This document shows positions 52,798 through 61,908 of a DNA stretch of 64,000 bases, piece by piece. A model generated the notes under the pieces. The model ran no database searches, was not told where the DNA came from, and saw only the letters and a program-made list of their open reading frames with translations. Source of the DNA: Stieleria neptunia (GTDB lineage: Bacteria; Planctomycetota; Planctomycetia; Pirellulales; Pirellulaceae); NCBI RefSeq assembly GCF_007754155.1, contig NZ_CP037423.1:10226938-10290937 (forward strand). The letters are read 5' to 3'. Positions within the stretch are counted from its first letter, which is position 1; each line of letters starts with the position of its first letter. The position numbers were made by a program, and so were the translations under genes.

Positions 52798-55275
52798 ATG
52801 CACGACATAGAACAACACCACCAATCCATCTCGCTGATCCTGCCGGCTTGGAACGAGGCCGACGTGATCGCGACAGCAGTGGCCGAGGCCGACGCTGCTC
52901 TGTCGCGTATCACCGACGATTACGAAATCATCGTCGTTGATGACGGCAGCACGGACGATACGGCCGCGATCGTACGCGAACTTTCGACGGGCAACGATTG
53001 CGTGCGTTTGGTGCAGCACTCGCCGAATCAAGGCTACGGCGCAGCAATTCGCTCGGGATTTTCGGTGGCGGAGAAGTCGTTGGTGGTTTTCACCGACGCG
53101 GATTGCCAGTTCGATCTGACGGAACTGGATCGATTCGTGTTGCTGTCCAGTCGCTATGACATCGTTTGCGGATACCGCATCGACCGCAAGGACACGCCGC
53201 TGCGTTGTTTGTACTCGAAGGTCTACAACCTGCTCGTTCGCTTACTGTTGGGCACGGGCGTTCGAGACGTGGATTGTGCGTTGAAAATGTTCGACCGCGA
53301 CGTGGCCAAGAAGCTGCGAATCACGGGCAACGGTTTTTTGGTCAATTCGGAAATGCTGGTGCAGGCGAGGCAGCTCGGCCTGTCGGTTTGCGAAGTCGGC
53401 GTGTCACACCGTCCGCGAACGCTGGGCGAAAGCACCGTGTCGGTTCGGCATATCCCGAAAGTGCTAATGTCGTTGCTACGGTACTGGTGGAACGAGGTGC
53501 AGTTTCCCGCAGTTGCTTCGGCCCAACCCGTAGCGGAACTCGCCAAGAGTTTCGATGTCATTGCGAAGGACGCGTCGGGCCGAAAGTCTTGGCGACTTCC
53601 GCTACTTCAAGCCGCGCTGTTGCTCATCGCCGCCATCTTCATGCTGACCAACCTCGGTTATCCGCTGATCGACCGCGATGAAACGCGCTACGCCGAGATC
53701 CCTCGTGAGATGATTGCGACGGGCAACTGGATTCTGCCTCAACTTAATTTCCAAACTTACTACGACAAGCCGCCGCTGCTGTATTGGTTGTGTGCGATCG
53801 GTTTCAAGTTGTTTGGGATCAGCGAAGCATCGGCCAGATTGGTGCCGGCACTGGCGGCGCTAGGAACACTCGCATCGACGATGTTCTTCGGTTCCCGGAT
53901 CTTCGAACGGCGAATCGGACTGCTAGCCGGAATCGTGTTGTTTCTATCGGTCGGTTTTGTGTTCACGAGTCGGTATCTGTTGCTCGACGGAGTGTTGTCG
54001 CTGTTCGTTTCACTGTCGTTGTTCATGACGTATGAAGCGGTCCGGTCGCCGCGATTGCGCCTCGGCTGGTGGGTCGCATCGGCCGTTTGCATCGGACTTG
54101 CGTTCCTCACGAAAGGTCCGATTGCGATCGTGCTCTGGCTGCCGCCGGTTTTTGCGTTCGCTTGGCTATCGGAAGATCACTTAAAGATCCGGTGGTGGCA
54201 TTACGTGCTGCTCGGCAGTGTCGCCGCGATGATTGCCGCGCCTTGGTTCGTGCTGGTTCACCAGCAAGACCCATTGTTCTTGATCGAGTTCTTCTACAGA
54301 CACAATGTCGCACGCTTCGCCGGTGAGTTTCATCCCAAACCGATCTGGTTCTTCGTCCCAGTCCTGTTGATCGCCGGCCATCCTTGGTCGTTCCTGACCA
54401 TCCCCTACGCCAAGTTCCTGCTCGGACGCGACGAATCTGCTCGAACCAAGCGTCCGCCAGCGGTCGGATACTTGTTGCTGTGGAGCGTCTGGTGCTTCAC
54501 GTTCTTCTCGCTGTCTGCCTGTAAGTTGCCGACATACCTGTTGCCCGCCGCGCCGGCGTTTGCGTTGATGATCGGTCACTATCTCAACGAAGTGCTCAGA
54601 GACGCTGGCAACCCGAACGCCACTAGCCGCACCGAATACTTCTTTGCCCGGTTCTGGTCGGCACGCACCGCAACCGCGACGACTTGTTTGGCGGGCGTAT
54701 CGTTTGCCTTATTCGTGATCTTTTGGACCGACGCGATCAGCATTTCGCTGTTCGGTTGGGCGATGTTCTGGGCGATGCTATTGATGGTGTCACTATTGCT
54801 GATGGGCGACCGGCATCAAGCCAAACTCGCTTGGGCGTCGTCGGCCGGCGTCGCGTTCGTGTTCGCCATCATGGTGATGCACCAAATGGTACCCGCCTAC
54901 AGTCGCTCGGAAACGCTGTTCGGCGACACCTCACCGCTGTCCGATCAGTTGGCCATCACCAAGCAATTGCCGATCGCAACGGTCGACCATGAATTCTCCG
55001 AAGTGCCGTTCTACCTCGATCGCAGTGACATCCCCAACTTCGCCGATGTCGCCGACGTTGGTCTCGCCGACTTCGTATCGAATTCCGGCATGGCAATTCT
55101 GATCGTCGATGATCGAATCGCAGCCAGCGACGTTGCGGAACAATTGTCCGAGACCACCAAACTGGTCGAAGTCGGCCGCCGCGGTCCGGCCACGATCTAC
55201 CAAGCGACCAACACCGCAAGCCCCACGCAGATGGCGGTAAAGCCGGTGCCTGCAAACGAAGGAATCCAACGATGA
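52798..55275 (+). CDS. Fused GT2 glycosyltransferase and GT39 (ArnT/PMT-like) membrane glycosyltransferase
   Basis: 825 aa. Residues 10-235: dolichol/undecaprenyl-phosphate glycosyltransferase (LILPAWNEAD, VVDDGSTDDT, FTDADCQFDL, NSEMLVQAR, HRPRTLGESTV). Residues 270-720: about 11 transmembrane helices of family GT39 with YPLIDRDETRYAEIPREM (catalytic Asp-Glu loop) and YYDKPPLLYWL. The C-terminal soluble part ends by 825. The fusion lets one protein charge a polyprenyl phosphate and transfer the sugar. Stop overlaps the next small gene (ATGA). Probably envelope lipid or glycan modification. Confidence 0.9.
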   Translation: MHDIEQHHQSISLILPAWNEADVIATAVAEADAALSRITDDYEIIVVDDGSTDDTAAIVRELSTGNDCVRLVQHSPNQGYGAAIRSGFSVAEKSLVVFTDADCQFDLTELDRFVLLSSRYDIVCGYRIDRKDTPLRCLYSKVYNLLVRLLLGTGVRDVDCALKMFDRDVAKKLRITGNGFLVNSEMLVQARQLGLSVCEVGVSHRPRTLGESTVSVRHIPKVLMSLLRYWWNEVQFPAVASAQPVAELAKSFDVIAKDASGRKSWRLPLLQAALLLIAAIFMLTNLGYPLIDRDETRYAEIPREMIATGNWILPQLNFQTYYDKPPLLYWLCAIGFKLFGISEASARLVPALAALGTLASTMFFGSRIFERRIGLLAGIVLFLSVGFVFTSRYLLLDGVLSLFVSLSLFMTYEAVRSPRLRLGWWVASAVCIGLAFLTKGPIAIVLWLPPVFAFAWLSEDHLKIRWWHYVLLGSVAAMIAAPWFVLVHQQDPLFLIEFFYRHNVARFAGEFHPKPIWFFVPVLLIAGHPWSFLTIPYAKFLLGRDESARTKRPPAVGYLLLWSVWCFTFFSLSACKLPTYLLPAAPAFALMIGHYLNEVLRDAGNPNATSRTEYFFARFWSARTATATTCLAGVSFALFVIFWTDAISISLFGWAMFWAMLLMVSLLLMGDRHQAKLAWASSAGVAFVFAIMVMHQMVPAYSRSETLFGDTSPLSDQLAITKQLPIATVDHEFSEVPFYLDRSDIPNFADVADVGLADFVSNSGMAILIVDDRIAASDVAEQLSETTKLVEVGRRGPATIYQATNTASPTQMAVKPVPANEGIQR

Positions 55276-55436
55276 TCGGTCTGATTCGATGGTTGCTCAC
55301 GTCGCAGCCCCGTTTCCGGCCCTGCGACGGATGCGACCCCAGTGAACTTGCCATCGTTCGTCAACTCGCCGATGCGTTGGAAGCTCGCGAGGCGGCGGAT
55401 TTAGCCCAAGCAAAACAACAGGAACTGCCATGTTGA
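55272..55436 (+). CDS. 54-aa coupled small protein
   Basis: ATG overlaps the GT2/GT39 stop (ATGA) and its own stop overlaps the LptF-like ATG (seven bases), so it is embedded in the translation chain. Sequence: hydrophobic start MIGLIRWLLT, RPCDGCDP (a CxxC) and a charged helical tail (RQLADALEAREAADLAQAKQQ). No family recognised, but the overlaps on both sides argue that it is real. Confidence 0.7.
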   Translation: MIGLIRWLLTSQPRFRPCDGCDPSELAIVRQLADALEAREAADLAQAKQQELPC

Positions 55437-56623
55437 CGACGATCCAGCGTCGGATCGCTCGTGACATCTTCGTCACATTCTTCCTGTCGCTGTTTGTGAT
55501 CACGATGCTGGTGATGTTCGTCGGTGTCGCTCGCGAGGCGATCAATCAAGGACTCGGTCCGGTGGGCGTGTTGAGACTCATTCCATTTTCGTTGCCCAAT
55601 GCATTGTCGCTTGCGGTGCCTGGTACGGCGTTGTTCAGCGTCTGTACCGTTTATGGTCGCATGTCGGCCGACAATGAATTTGTTGCCATGCAGTCGGTCG
55701 GTATCTCGTTATTGCCATCAATCATTCCTGCGGTCCTGTTGACAGCCATCCTGAGTATCACGACCGTCGGGCTGATCAATGTGGCTTTCACTTGGGGATT
55801 TCATGGCGTGCAGCGAGTTATTTTGTCATCGGTCGAAAAGATCGCCTACAACAAACTACAGCGTGATCACTACTTTCAGCACGACAGCTTTTCCATGTCG
55901 GTGCGCGCGGTCAGTGGACGCGATCTGGTTCAGCCGCAAATCAAAATCGATCGGCCCGGAGCGGAGCCGATCAGGATTTCCGCCAGCACGGCGCAGCTCA
56001 GCTATCAAGCGGACGATGAGAGTTTACAACTGAGCATCGCCAACAGTCGGGTGGACGTGGGCGGTGTGGCCTCGCTCGTTTTCCCCGAGACATTCGTGCA
56101 TACGATTCCTCTGGGCATGGACGCGCAAGTTGACTTGCTGGTCGCCCATCCTTCGCACATGGCGATGCGTGACTTACCAACCGCATCGCAGCGGCAAAGT
56201 GACGACATTTGTCGCCGCGAGAACGGGATCGCCGTTCACACAGCATTCAGCATTCTATCGTCAAAGATAGATGCAATCGCAAACTCCGAGTCTGCACAGC
56301 GGCTGTCCGAGATCAATCGAAGTCGCATACGATTGCACCGCTTGGGAACTGAGATGCACCGCCGCTGGGCCAGCGGGTTCACCTGTTTGGCGATGTCGTT
56401 GATCGGCATTCCGCTGGCGATCCGCATGAAGGCGTCGGATACGATGACAACGTTCGGCGTCGTGTTTCTGCCGACGGTGTTGATCTACTATCCGATCTTT
56501 GCGTTGACCTTGGACATGGCCAAAAACGGACGGCTTGTTCCCCAAGGCGTCTGGATCGCGAACCTCGTATTTGTCTTCGCTAGCATCTTGATGATGCGGC
56601 GACTTGTCTATCAACCCGCGTGA
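55430..56623 (+). CDS. LptF/LptG-family permease
   Basis: 397 aa. RRIARDIFVTFFLSLFVITML opens the first helix; helices also at about 47-75, 95-122, 310-330, 338-356 and 365-385. Between them lies a beta-rich periplasmic domain (150-260; LSYQADDESLQLSIANSRV). This is the YjgP/YjgQ topology of the LPS export ABC system LptBFG. Placement among GT39 enzymes suggests export of, or access to, modified lipid A or a similar glycolipid. Only one of the two permeases is encoded here. Confidence 0.9.
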   Translation: MLTTIQRRIARDIFVTFFLSLFVITMLVMFVGVAREAINQGLGPVGVLRLIPFSLPNALSLAVPGTALFSVCTVYGRMSADNEFVAMQSVGISLLPSIIPAVLLTAILSITTVGLINVAFTWGFHGVQRVILSSVEKIAYNKLQRDHYFQHDSFSMSVRAVSGRDLVQPQIKIDRPGAEPIRISASTAQLSYQADDESLQLSIANSRVDVGGVASLVFPETFVHTIPLGMDAQVDLLVAHPSHMAMRDLPTASQRQSDDICRRENGIAVHTAFSILSSKIDAIANSESAQRLSEINRSRIRLHRLGTEMHRRWASGFTCLAMSLIGIPLAIRMKASDTMTTFGVVFLPTVLIYYPIFALTLDMAKNGRLVPQGVWIANLVFVFASILMMRRLVYQPA

Positions 56624-58374
56624 TCCCCATGTTGATTCCTTACAAAGCGAAGATCCGCCAAGCGTGGAAGGATCATTTTCCCGCGTCTGCCCAACACGTC
56701 ATCTCCCCGGCGAGCGGCTGGTCACGGCGTCAACGCTGCATGGCATGGGCAACGCTGATCGCCACCGCGTGCGCGGTCCTCGTTCCGAATTTGTCTTACC
56801 CGTTGATCGAACCCGATGAAACGCGGTACGCCCAGATCGCGATCGAAATGATTGACTCACGCGATTGGGTCACGCCGACACTGGACGGCAAAGCGTATTT
56901 GGACAAGCCGCCATTGATGTACTGGTTGACGGCATTATCGTTTCAATTATTCGGCACGACTGAAACGGCGGCGCGACTGCCGTCCATGTTGTCTGCGCTG
57001 GCGACGATTTTGTTCGTGTTCGGTTGGGGCAGTCGCGTGTTGGGGCGGCGATCGGCTTGGTTAGGCGCGATGTCGTTGTCATTGTGTGGCGGGTTTGTGC
57101 TTTCGGGACGGTTTCTGATTCTCGATTCATTGCTGACGTTGTTTACGACCCTTTGCCTGTTGTCCGGTTACATCGCAGTCAGGGGGCATCGCCGCCGACC
57201 GGTTTGGTGGATCGTTTCAGGGGTGGCGTGTGCGTTGGGGGTAATGACGAAAGGCCCGGTGGCATTGGTGTTGTGTGCGCCGCCGTTGGTCGTGAGTGGT
57301 TGGTTGCGGGCCGATCACAGTCGGACTCGTGTACTGCACTGGGTCGCGTTTTTCGTTCCGATGTTGGTGGTTTGCGTTCCGTGGTACATCGCGGTGGCGA
57401 AATTCAATTCGCAGTTCGTGGACTACTTTTTTTGGGAGCACAACTATCAGCGGTTCATCCGAGGATCGAATCACAAGCAGCCGTTTTGGTTCTATATTCC
57501 CATCGTATTCGCGGCGATGTTTCCGGCGTCGTTGTTATTGCCTTCGGTTGTCGCGTTTGTGGCAAGTTCGGCGGGTTGCAAGCGTTCGCTGCGTTCCAAG
57601 GATCTCGGCTTTTTGGTCTGCGGAGCGGTCTGGGTGCTGGCGTTCTTCTCGGCGGCCAGTTGCAAATTGCCGACGTACATTTTGCCCGCCATTCCGCTAA
57701 TCTGTTTGGCGACGGGCGTGATGCTCGATCAAACCGTGTTTCGACGCTGCGCGGTGGATCGGATCACGAACTACTTGATTCCGTTTCCGCAGCGGGCGAC
57801 CGTGATGTTAATCATCGCTTGCATTGCAATGATTGGTGTCGACGCGTGGTTGGCGGGTACTGTTTCACAAGCGGGTGTCTTGGCTGCAATCGTCTGCGTC
57901 GTCGTGTCGGTCATCGTGCTGGCCAGTTGGAATCGTGACATTGTGGCGGGCCGATCGGCTTGGGCGGGAACGGCTGTGGTCTCAGTTGGTGTGATGCTGT
58001 TTGCGTCCGCGGTTTTGTTGCCCACAATCTCGTCCGAACGATCGGTTTACGTTGAAACTTTCCGAATCGCAGAAGATGATGCCGATGCGGCAATCGTTTT
58101 CTTCGGCGAAAAACCGCACGGGGCGACCTTTCACTTTCCCGAGCGTCGGACAGTGTCGTTTCCGATCGAGTGGGAAGATGAGTTCGTCGGTTTCGCGTCG
58201 AAAGAACGCAATTTCGTCTTGGTAACGGATGATGCGAGGATCGAACGGACGCGAGCGAGTTTGGCAACCACGCATCATTTGACCGTTTCACCTCGCCATG
58301 AACACGTCTATCGGGCGACACGCATCACGCTGGCCGACGAGACATTCGCGTCGGCTGGAAAGTTGAGTCGTTAG
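56620..58374 (+). CDS. GT39 (ArnT/PMT-like) membrane glycosyltransferase
   Basis: 584 aa from GTG 56620 or ATG 56629, overlapping the LptF-like stop. YPLIEPDETRYAQIAIEM is the same catalytic loop as in the fused enzyme, followed by YLDKPPLMYWLTAL. About 11 transmembrane helices to residue ~470, then a periplasmic domain (VFFGEKPHGATFHFPERRTV). A paralogue of the C-terminal half of the protein at 52798. It probably transfers a sugar from a polyprenyl phosphate to a lipid on the outer leaflet. Confidence 0.9.
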   Translation: MIPMLIPYKAKIRQAWKDHFPASAQHVISPASGWSRRQRCMAWATLIATACAVLVPNLSYPLIEPDETRYAQIAIEMIDSRDWVTPTLDGKAYLDKPPLMYWLTALSFQLFGTTETAARLPSMLSALATILFVFGWGSRVLGRRSAWLGAMSLSLCGGFVLSGRFLILDSLLTLFTTLCLLSGYIAVRGHRRRPVWWIVSGVACALGVMTKGPVALVLCAPPLVVSGWLRADHSRTRVLHWVAFFVPMLVVCVPWYIAVAKFNSQFVDYFFWEHNYQRFIRGSNHKQPFWFYIPIVFAAMFPASLLLPSVVAFVASSAGCKRSLRSKDLGFLVCGAVWVLAFFSAASCKLPTYILPAIPLICLATGVMLDQTVFRRCAVDRITNYLIPFPQRATVMLIIACIAMIGVDAWLAGTVSQAGVLAAIVCVVVSVIVLASWNRDIVAGRSAWAGTAVVSVGVMLFASAVLLPTISSERSVYVETFRIAEDDADAAIVFFGEKPHGATFHFPERRTVSFPIEWEDEFVGFASKERNFVLVTDDARIERTRASLATTHHLTVSPRHEHVYRATRITLADETFASAGKLSR

Positions 58375-59334
58375 ATGAAAACGGCTTGGTTTCCCCGGGG
58401 TTATATGCTCGTTCTCGTTCTTTCGCTTAGCAGCGTTGCCATCGCTCAGGACGGTTTCGCATGGAATGACGCCGACCTTATCGAGCAAACTAATTTTCGC
58501 AATGCCGTGACAGGCGACATCGCTGCGTTCAGCGATGACGGTTGCGATCCCTGCCTAGGAAGCACTGCAGAAAACGATCAATGGCACCTGCTTCCCGACG
58601 GATTGTTGTGGCATTCGTACTTGGCAGCGCCGCAAGAGCCACGTATCTCGACGGTCATCTTTGGCGACAACAACGACGGCATCTATTGGGACGCGACCGT
58701 TGGCGGACGCGTCGGACTGCTTCGCTATGGAACCGGCCAATCGCATGGTGCATCGGGTTGGCAATGGGATCTGGAAGGGGCCGTGATCACGCGGTTAGAT
58801 TTATTGCACGCCGAAGATGTTGAGTCGATGGATTATCGTTTCGGCACCGAGATCACGTGGGCCGAAGGACCGTGGGCAATGAAGTTCGGATACTTTCACA
58901 TCAGCTCGCATGTGGGCGACGAATACCTCATTCGCAATCCGACATTCACGCGAATTAACTACGTCACCGAGTCATGGATTGTCGGAGGCAGCTATCGGCC
59001 GCGTGAGGACATGCGACTATATGGCGAATTCGTCAATTCATTTCGTGCGTCTGGTGGAGCAAAACGTTACCAGTTGCAAACAGGGGCCGAGTACACGCCG
59101 ATCGCGAAAGTCATGCGGCGAGGTGCTCCGTTCGCAGCCGTCAATTTGAACTTTCGCGAAGCGGTCGATTACGACGTTTCCACCACGGTGCAAGCGGGAT
59201 GGTCGTTCCAAAGTCCGAAGTCTGGCCGTCGCATTCGACTGGGCGCCCAATACGGTGACGGACCAACGAGCCAGTTTTCATTCTTTCAACATCGAGAGTC
59301 GCACCTTGGGCTGGGAGTCTGGTTTGACTACTAA
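58375..59334 (+). CDS. DUF1207-family exported protein
   Basis: 319 aa, ATG directly after the previous stop. Signal peptide (LVLVLSLSSVAIAQ). DUF1207-like body: HLLPDGLLWHSYLAAPQEPRI, GGRVGLLRYG, GWQWDLEGAVITRLD, FKFGYFHISSHVGDEYL-like segment and the C-terminal LGLGVWFDY with aromatic end, as expected for an outer-membrane barrel. Last gene of the envelope cluster. Confidence 0.88.
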   Translation: MKTAWFPRGYMLVLVLSLSSVAIAQDGFAWNDADLIEQTNFRNAVTGDIAAFSDDGCDPCLGSTAENDQWHLLPDGLLWHSYLAAPQEPRISTVIFGDNNDGIYWDATVGGRVGLLRYGTGQSHGASGWQWDLEGAVITRLDLLHAEDVESMDYRFGTEITWAEGPWAMKFGYFHISSHVGDEYLIRNPTFTRINYVTESWIVGGSYRPREDMRLYGEFVNSFRASGGAKRYQLQTGAEYTPIAKVMRRGAPFAAVNLNFREAVDYDVSTTVQAGWSFQSPKSGRRIRLGAQYGDGPTSQFSFFQHRESHLGLGVWFDY

Positions 59335-59604
59335 CACATTGCTTTGCATAGACGATCCCGCAACGAGCTTATTGCGCCACCAATGGGATCGCTACTTGAT
59401 CGCGGGTGCGTTCACTGCCTTGGTCGATTTATTCGGCATTCACCTGCTGGAGAACTTCGTCTTGCCATGCGACGGCATCAGCATCAGCGAGATCGTTCGG
59501 TCAAGTCATTTTGCCATCGACAAGACGGTCGCGTTCGTCATCGCCAACGCGTTGAGCTACTGGATCAATTCTCGATGGGTATTCGACCAAGGACGCCAAA
59601 ACGT
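59325..59604 (+). pseudogene. GtrA-family N-terminal fragment
   Basis: RYLIAGAFTALVDLFGIHLL, IDKTVAFVIANALSYWINSRWVF is the first half of GtrA-like membrane proteins (polyprenyl-linked sugar flippase-like). No ATG; start may be TTG 59325 or 59340. After VFDQGRQ the frame enters the reversed DUF1003 fragment and stops at 59635. The third and fourth helices are missing. Confidence 0.8.
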
Positions 59605-59791
59605 TCTGAACATACTGGCTGCGGTAATGATTTAAATCGCCGTGACAAATGTAAGCATCCGCGTTCCACTCGGGATGATCTGCCGAGATGCGATCCGCCA
59701 TCAGCGGACGAACAAACCGTCCCGGTCTCAGATCTGACATCGAGAACGATTTGCCGCAAACAGTGCAATTGGTCTTGTGGTGGTTTGTCAT
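59605..59791 (-). pseudogene. DUF1003 protein N-terminal fragment
   Basis: ATG 59791 overlaps the ndh stop (ATGA). CTVCGKSFSMSDLRPGRFVRP, DHPEWNADAYICHGDLNHYRSQYV is the zinc-ribbon-like start of DUF1003 membrane proteins. It is cut near 59605 where GtrA sequence begins on the other strand; the membrane part is gone. Confidence 0.72.
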
Positions 59792-61113
59792 GCGATTTTC
59801 GTTGGGTCGTCCGACGGATGCTTTTCGACGACAACGGGCGTTTCGCCGGTAATGATTCGGTTGCTGCGGTTGAACGTCGCGTAACTCCACGCCCACTGAA
59901 TCAGGATCAGCAAACGGTTTTGGAACTGGACAATCAACATCAAGTGAACGAACAACCAAAGGAGCCAGGCGAAGAACCCGCAAAATTGACGCTTGCCAAT
60001 TTGAGCGACGGCAGCAGCTCGTCCGATCGTCGCCATTGTCCCCTTGTCGTTGTAGACGAACGGTTTGATCGCTTCGCTCGACTTGCCGCGACTGCCAATC
60101 GCATCGGCAACGTATTTGCCTTGCTGTACTGCAACCGATGCCAGTCCGGGCAATGGCTTTCCGTCGCTCCCCAAACAAGTTGCGATGTCACCGATCGCGA
60201 AGATGTTGTCGTGACCGGCAACCGCCAAACGATCAGAAACCGGCAGATGACCGGCTCGATCCGTTTCCAGACCGCAAGCGTCCGTAAGTTGCTTTCCAAG
60301 CGGACTTGCTTGCACACCGGCACCCCACAAAACCGTCTTCGTACGAACAACGGTCTCGCCATCGTCGCTGGCAAGCCGAACGTGATCGGGGGTGATTTCA
60401 GCTACCTTCGTATGCGTGTGAATTTCGATCCCAAGTTTTCGCACCTTCTCTGCCGCTCGCGTGCAAAGTTCCTCGGGATAGTGAGCCAAGATGTGCGGAG
60501 CGGCTTCGACAACCATGATTCGAGCATCTTCGGGATTGATATGCCGAAAGTCATGCTTGAGCGTGTGACGTGCGATCTCCGACAATGCTCCCGCCAATTC
60601 AACGCCCGTCGGTCCGCCGCCGACAACGACGAACGTCAAGAACGCCTTGCGTGCTTCGGCATCCAATTCGCGTTCCGCCGCTTCAAATGCGAGGTAGATA
60701 CGGCGGCGAATGTGGGCGGCGTCGGCAAGCGTTTTCAAACCCGGTGCCAACGGTTCCCAATCATTGCGGCCAAAGTAGCTGTGCGTTGCACCGGCAGCGA
60801 CAACCAAAACGTCGTAATTCAGTTCGCCGTCGGCAAGCCTGACCTTGTTAGCGCCAACGTCAAAGCCGGTCACTTCGGCCATCAAGACTTCGCAATTCGC
60901 TTGGTTGCGAACGATCGCTCTTAGCGGCGTAGCAATGTTCGCTGGCGAAAGTCCGCCAGTGGCGACTTGGTAAAGCAGCGGTTGAAACAGGTGGTAATTG
61001 TGCCGATCAACCAACGTGACCCGAACCGCAGCCCGACGAAGGCGCCGAGCGACTTCGAGTCCACCGAAGCCACCGCCAATGATGACGACGTGGGGAGTTG
61101 CATTCACAATCAC
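59788..61113 (-). CDS. ndh: Type II NADH:quinone dehydrogenase
   Basis: 441 aa from GTG 61113. Oxidises NADH and passes electrons to quinone without proton pumping. FAD motif VVIIGGGFGGLEVARRL at the N-terminus, NAD motif VVVGGGPTGVELAGAL near 165-180, LWGAGVQASPLG, and NIFAIGDIAT near 300. The C-terminal amphipathic and hydrophobic helices (CGFFAWLLWLFVHLMLIV) anchor it to the membrane. Other members usually start similarly, without the long upstream extension. Followed by the DUF1003 fragment. Confidence 0.93.
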   Translation of the reverse strand: MIVNATPHVVIIGGGFGGLEVARRLRRAAVRVTLVDRHNYHLFQPLLYQVATGGLSPANIATPLRAIVRNQANCEVLMAEVTGFDVGANKVRLADGELNYDVLVVAAGATHSYFGRNDWEPLAPGLKTLADAAHIRRRIYLAFEAAERELDAEARKAFLTFVVVGGGPTGVELAGALSEIARHTLKHDFRHINPEDARIMVVEAAPHILAHYPEELCTRAAEKVRKLGIEIHTHTKVAEITPDHVRLASDDGETVVRTKTVLWGAGVQASPLGKQLTDACGLETDRAGHLPVSDRLAVAGHDNIFAIGDIATCLGSDGKPLPGLASVAVQQGKYVADAIGSRGKSSEAIKPFVYNDKGTMATIGRAAAVAQIGKRQFCGFFAWLLWLFVHLMLIVQFQNRLLILIQWAWSYATFNRSNRIITGETPVVVEKHPSDDPTKIA

Positions 61114-61257
61114 GCGTTCCAATAGAAATGCAGGATAGGCTTTCGACCTCTGAATTCCAAATCGACAGGCTAGAAGTCTATCCGACGTTCCAAACCCCAC
61201 TGACCAGCAACATCGACCACGTAAACGGCAACCGAGCCAACGATTCGCCAAAGTTCA

Positions 61258-61908
61258 TTAGCTGATTCCGGCAACCACAATCGCCACCGGCATCGTGAAT
61301 AAGTCGATGCGTTCCTGAGCGTCGATGCGAAAACCTGTTTCGATGACTAGCTGTTCCAGCGGAATTGGCTGGCAGTCAACGATGTGCGGAAAATGTGTGT
61401 GCATCCAAACGTAGGTTCGTTCCAACACGCTTTCCGATTCGCCGTCCTCAAGCGTCGCCATACTGACCAACCCGATGCGTCCGCTCGGCTTCAATACGCG
61501 GCGACATTCTCGCAGCACTTCGGGAATCGTCTCGGTCGGAAACAACTCCAATGTAAAGCTCATCACGATCGCATCGAACGCTTCGTCATCAAACGGAAGT
61601 GGCGGAGTTTCCTGGGCAATCAATTTCACACGATGGCTTTGCCCGGCCTCGTTCAAACGCTTCATCGCAACGTCTCTCATGCCGGACGATATGTCGATGC
61701 CGGTGACGCTGCCTTCATCGCCAACGGCTTCGACCAAAGTGACCAATGAGTGACCAGTGCCGAATCCAATTTCCAACACTGACTCACCTGTTTTCACCGA
61801 GAGGAGTTCAAGCCCGCGCTCGCGAGCAACATGCTCGCCTCCATCTGCAATCATGTCGTAGGCATGACTGATTCGATCGTAGAATCGCTTCGCAGGACTA
61901 TCGGTCAT
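61258..61908 (-). CDS. Class I SAM-dependent methyltransferase (UbiE-like)
   Basis: 216 aa. [16 protein letters not shown] at the N-terminus and motif [16 protein letters not shown], then [28 protein letters not shown] and [13 protein letters not shown]. These are the hallmarks of UbiE/COQ5-type methyltransferases. Substrate unknown; quinone or lipid is possible. ATG overlaps the RND pump stop (ATGA), so it is the second gene of that operon. Confidence 0.9.
   Translation of the reverse strand: MTDSPAKRFYDRISHAYDMIADGGEHVARERGLELLSVKTGESVLEIGFGTGHSLVTLVEAVGDEGSVTGIDISSGMRDVAMKRLNEAGQSHRVKLIAQETPPLPFDDEAFDAIVMSFTLELFPTETIPEVLRECRRVLKPSGRIGLVSMATLEDGESESVLERTYVWMHTHFPHIVDCQPIPLEQLVIETGFRIDAQERIDLFTMPVAIVVAGIS

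Noticed and set aside
57024..57938. 304-codon frame within the second GT39 gene
   Set aside because: Shadow of a conserved membrane enzyme, no motif of its own.
59308..59330. CTGGGAGTCTGG in the DUF1207 gene as another G-rich repeat
   Set aside because: It encodes the conserved C-terminal LGLGVWF of the family, so it is ordinary coding sequence.
59344..60924. 526-codon plus-strand frame over ndh and the GtrA junction
   Set aside because: Mostly antisense to a well-conserved NADH dehydrogenase; Arg/Cys-rich composition of a shadow frame.
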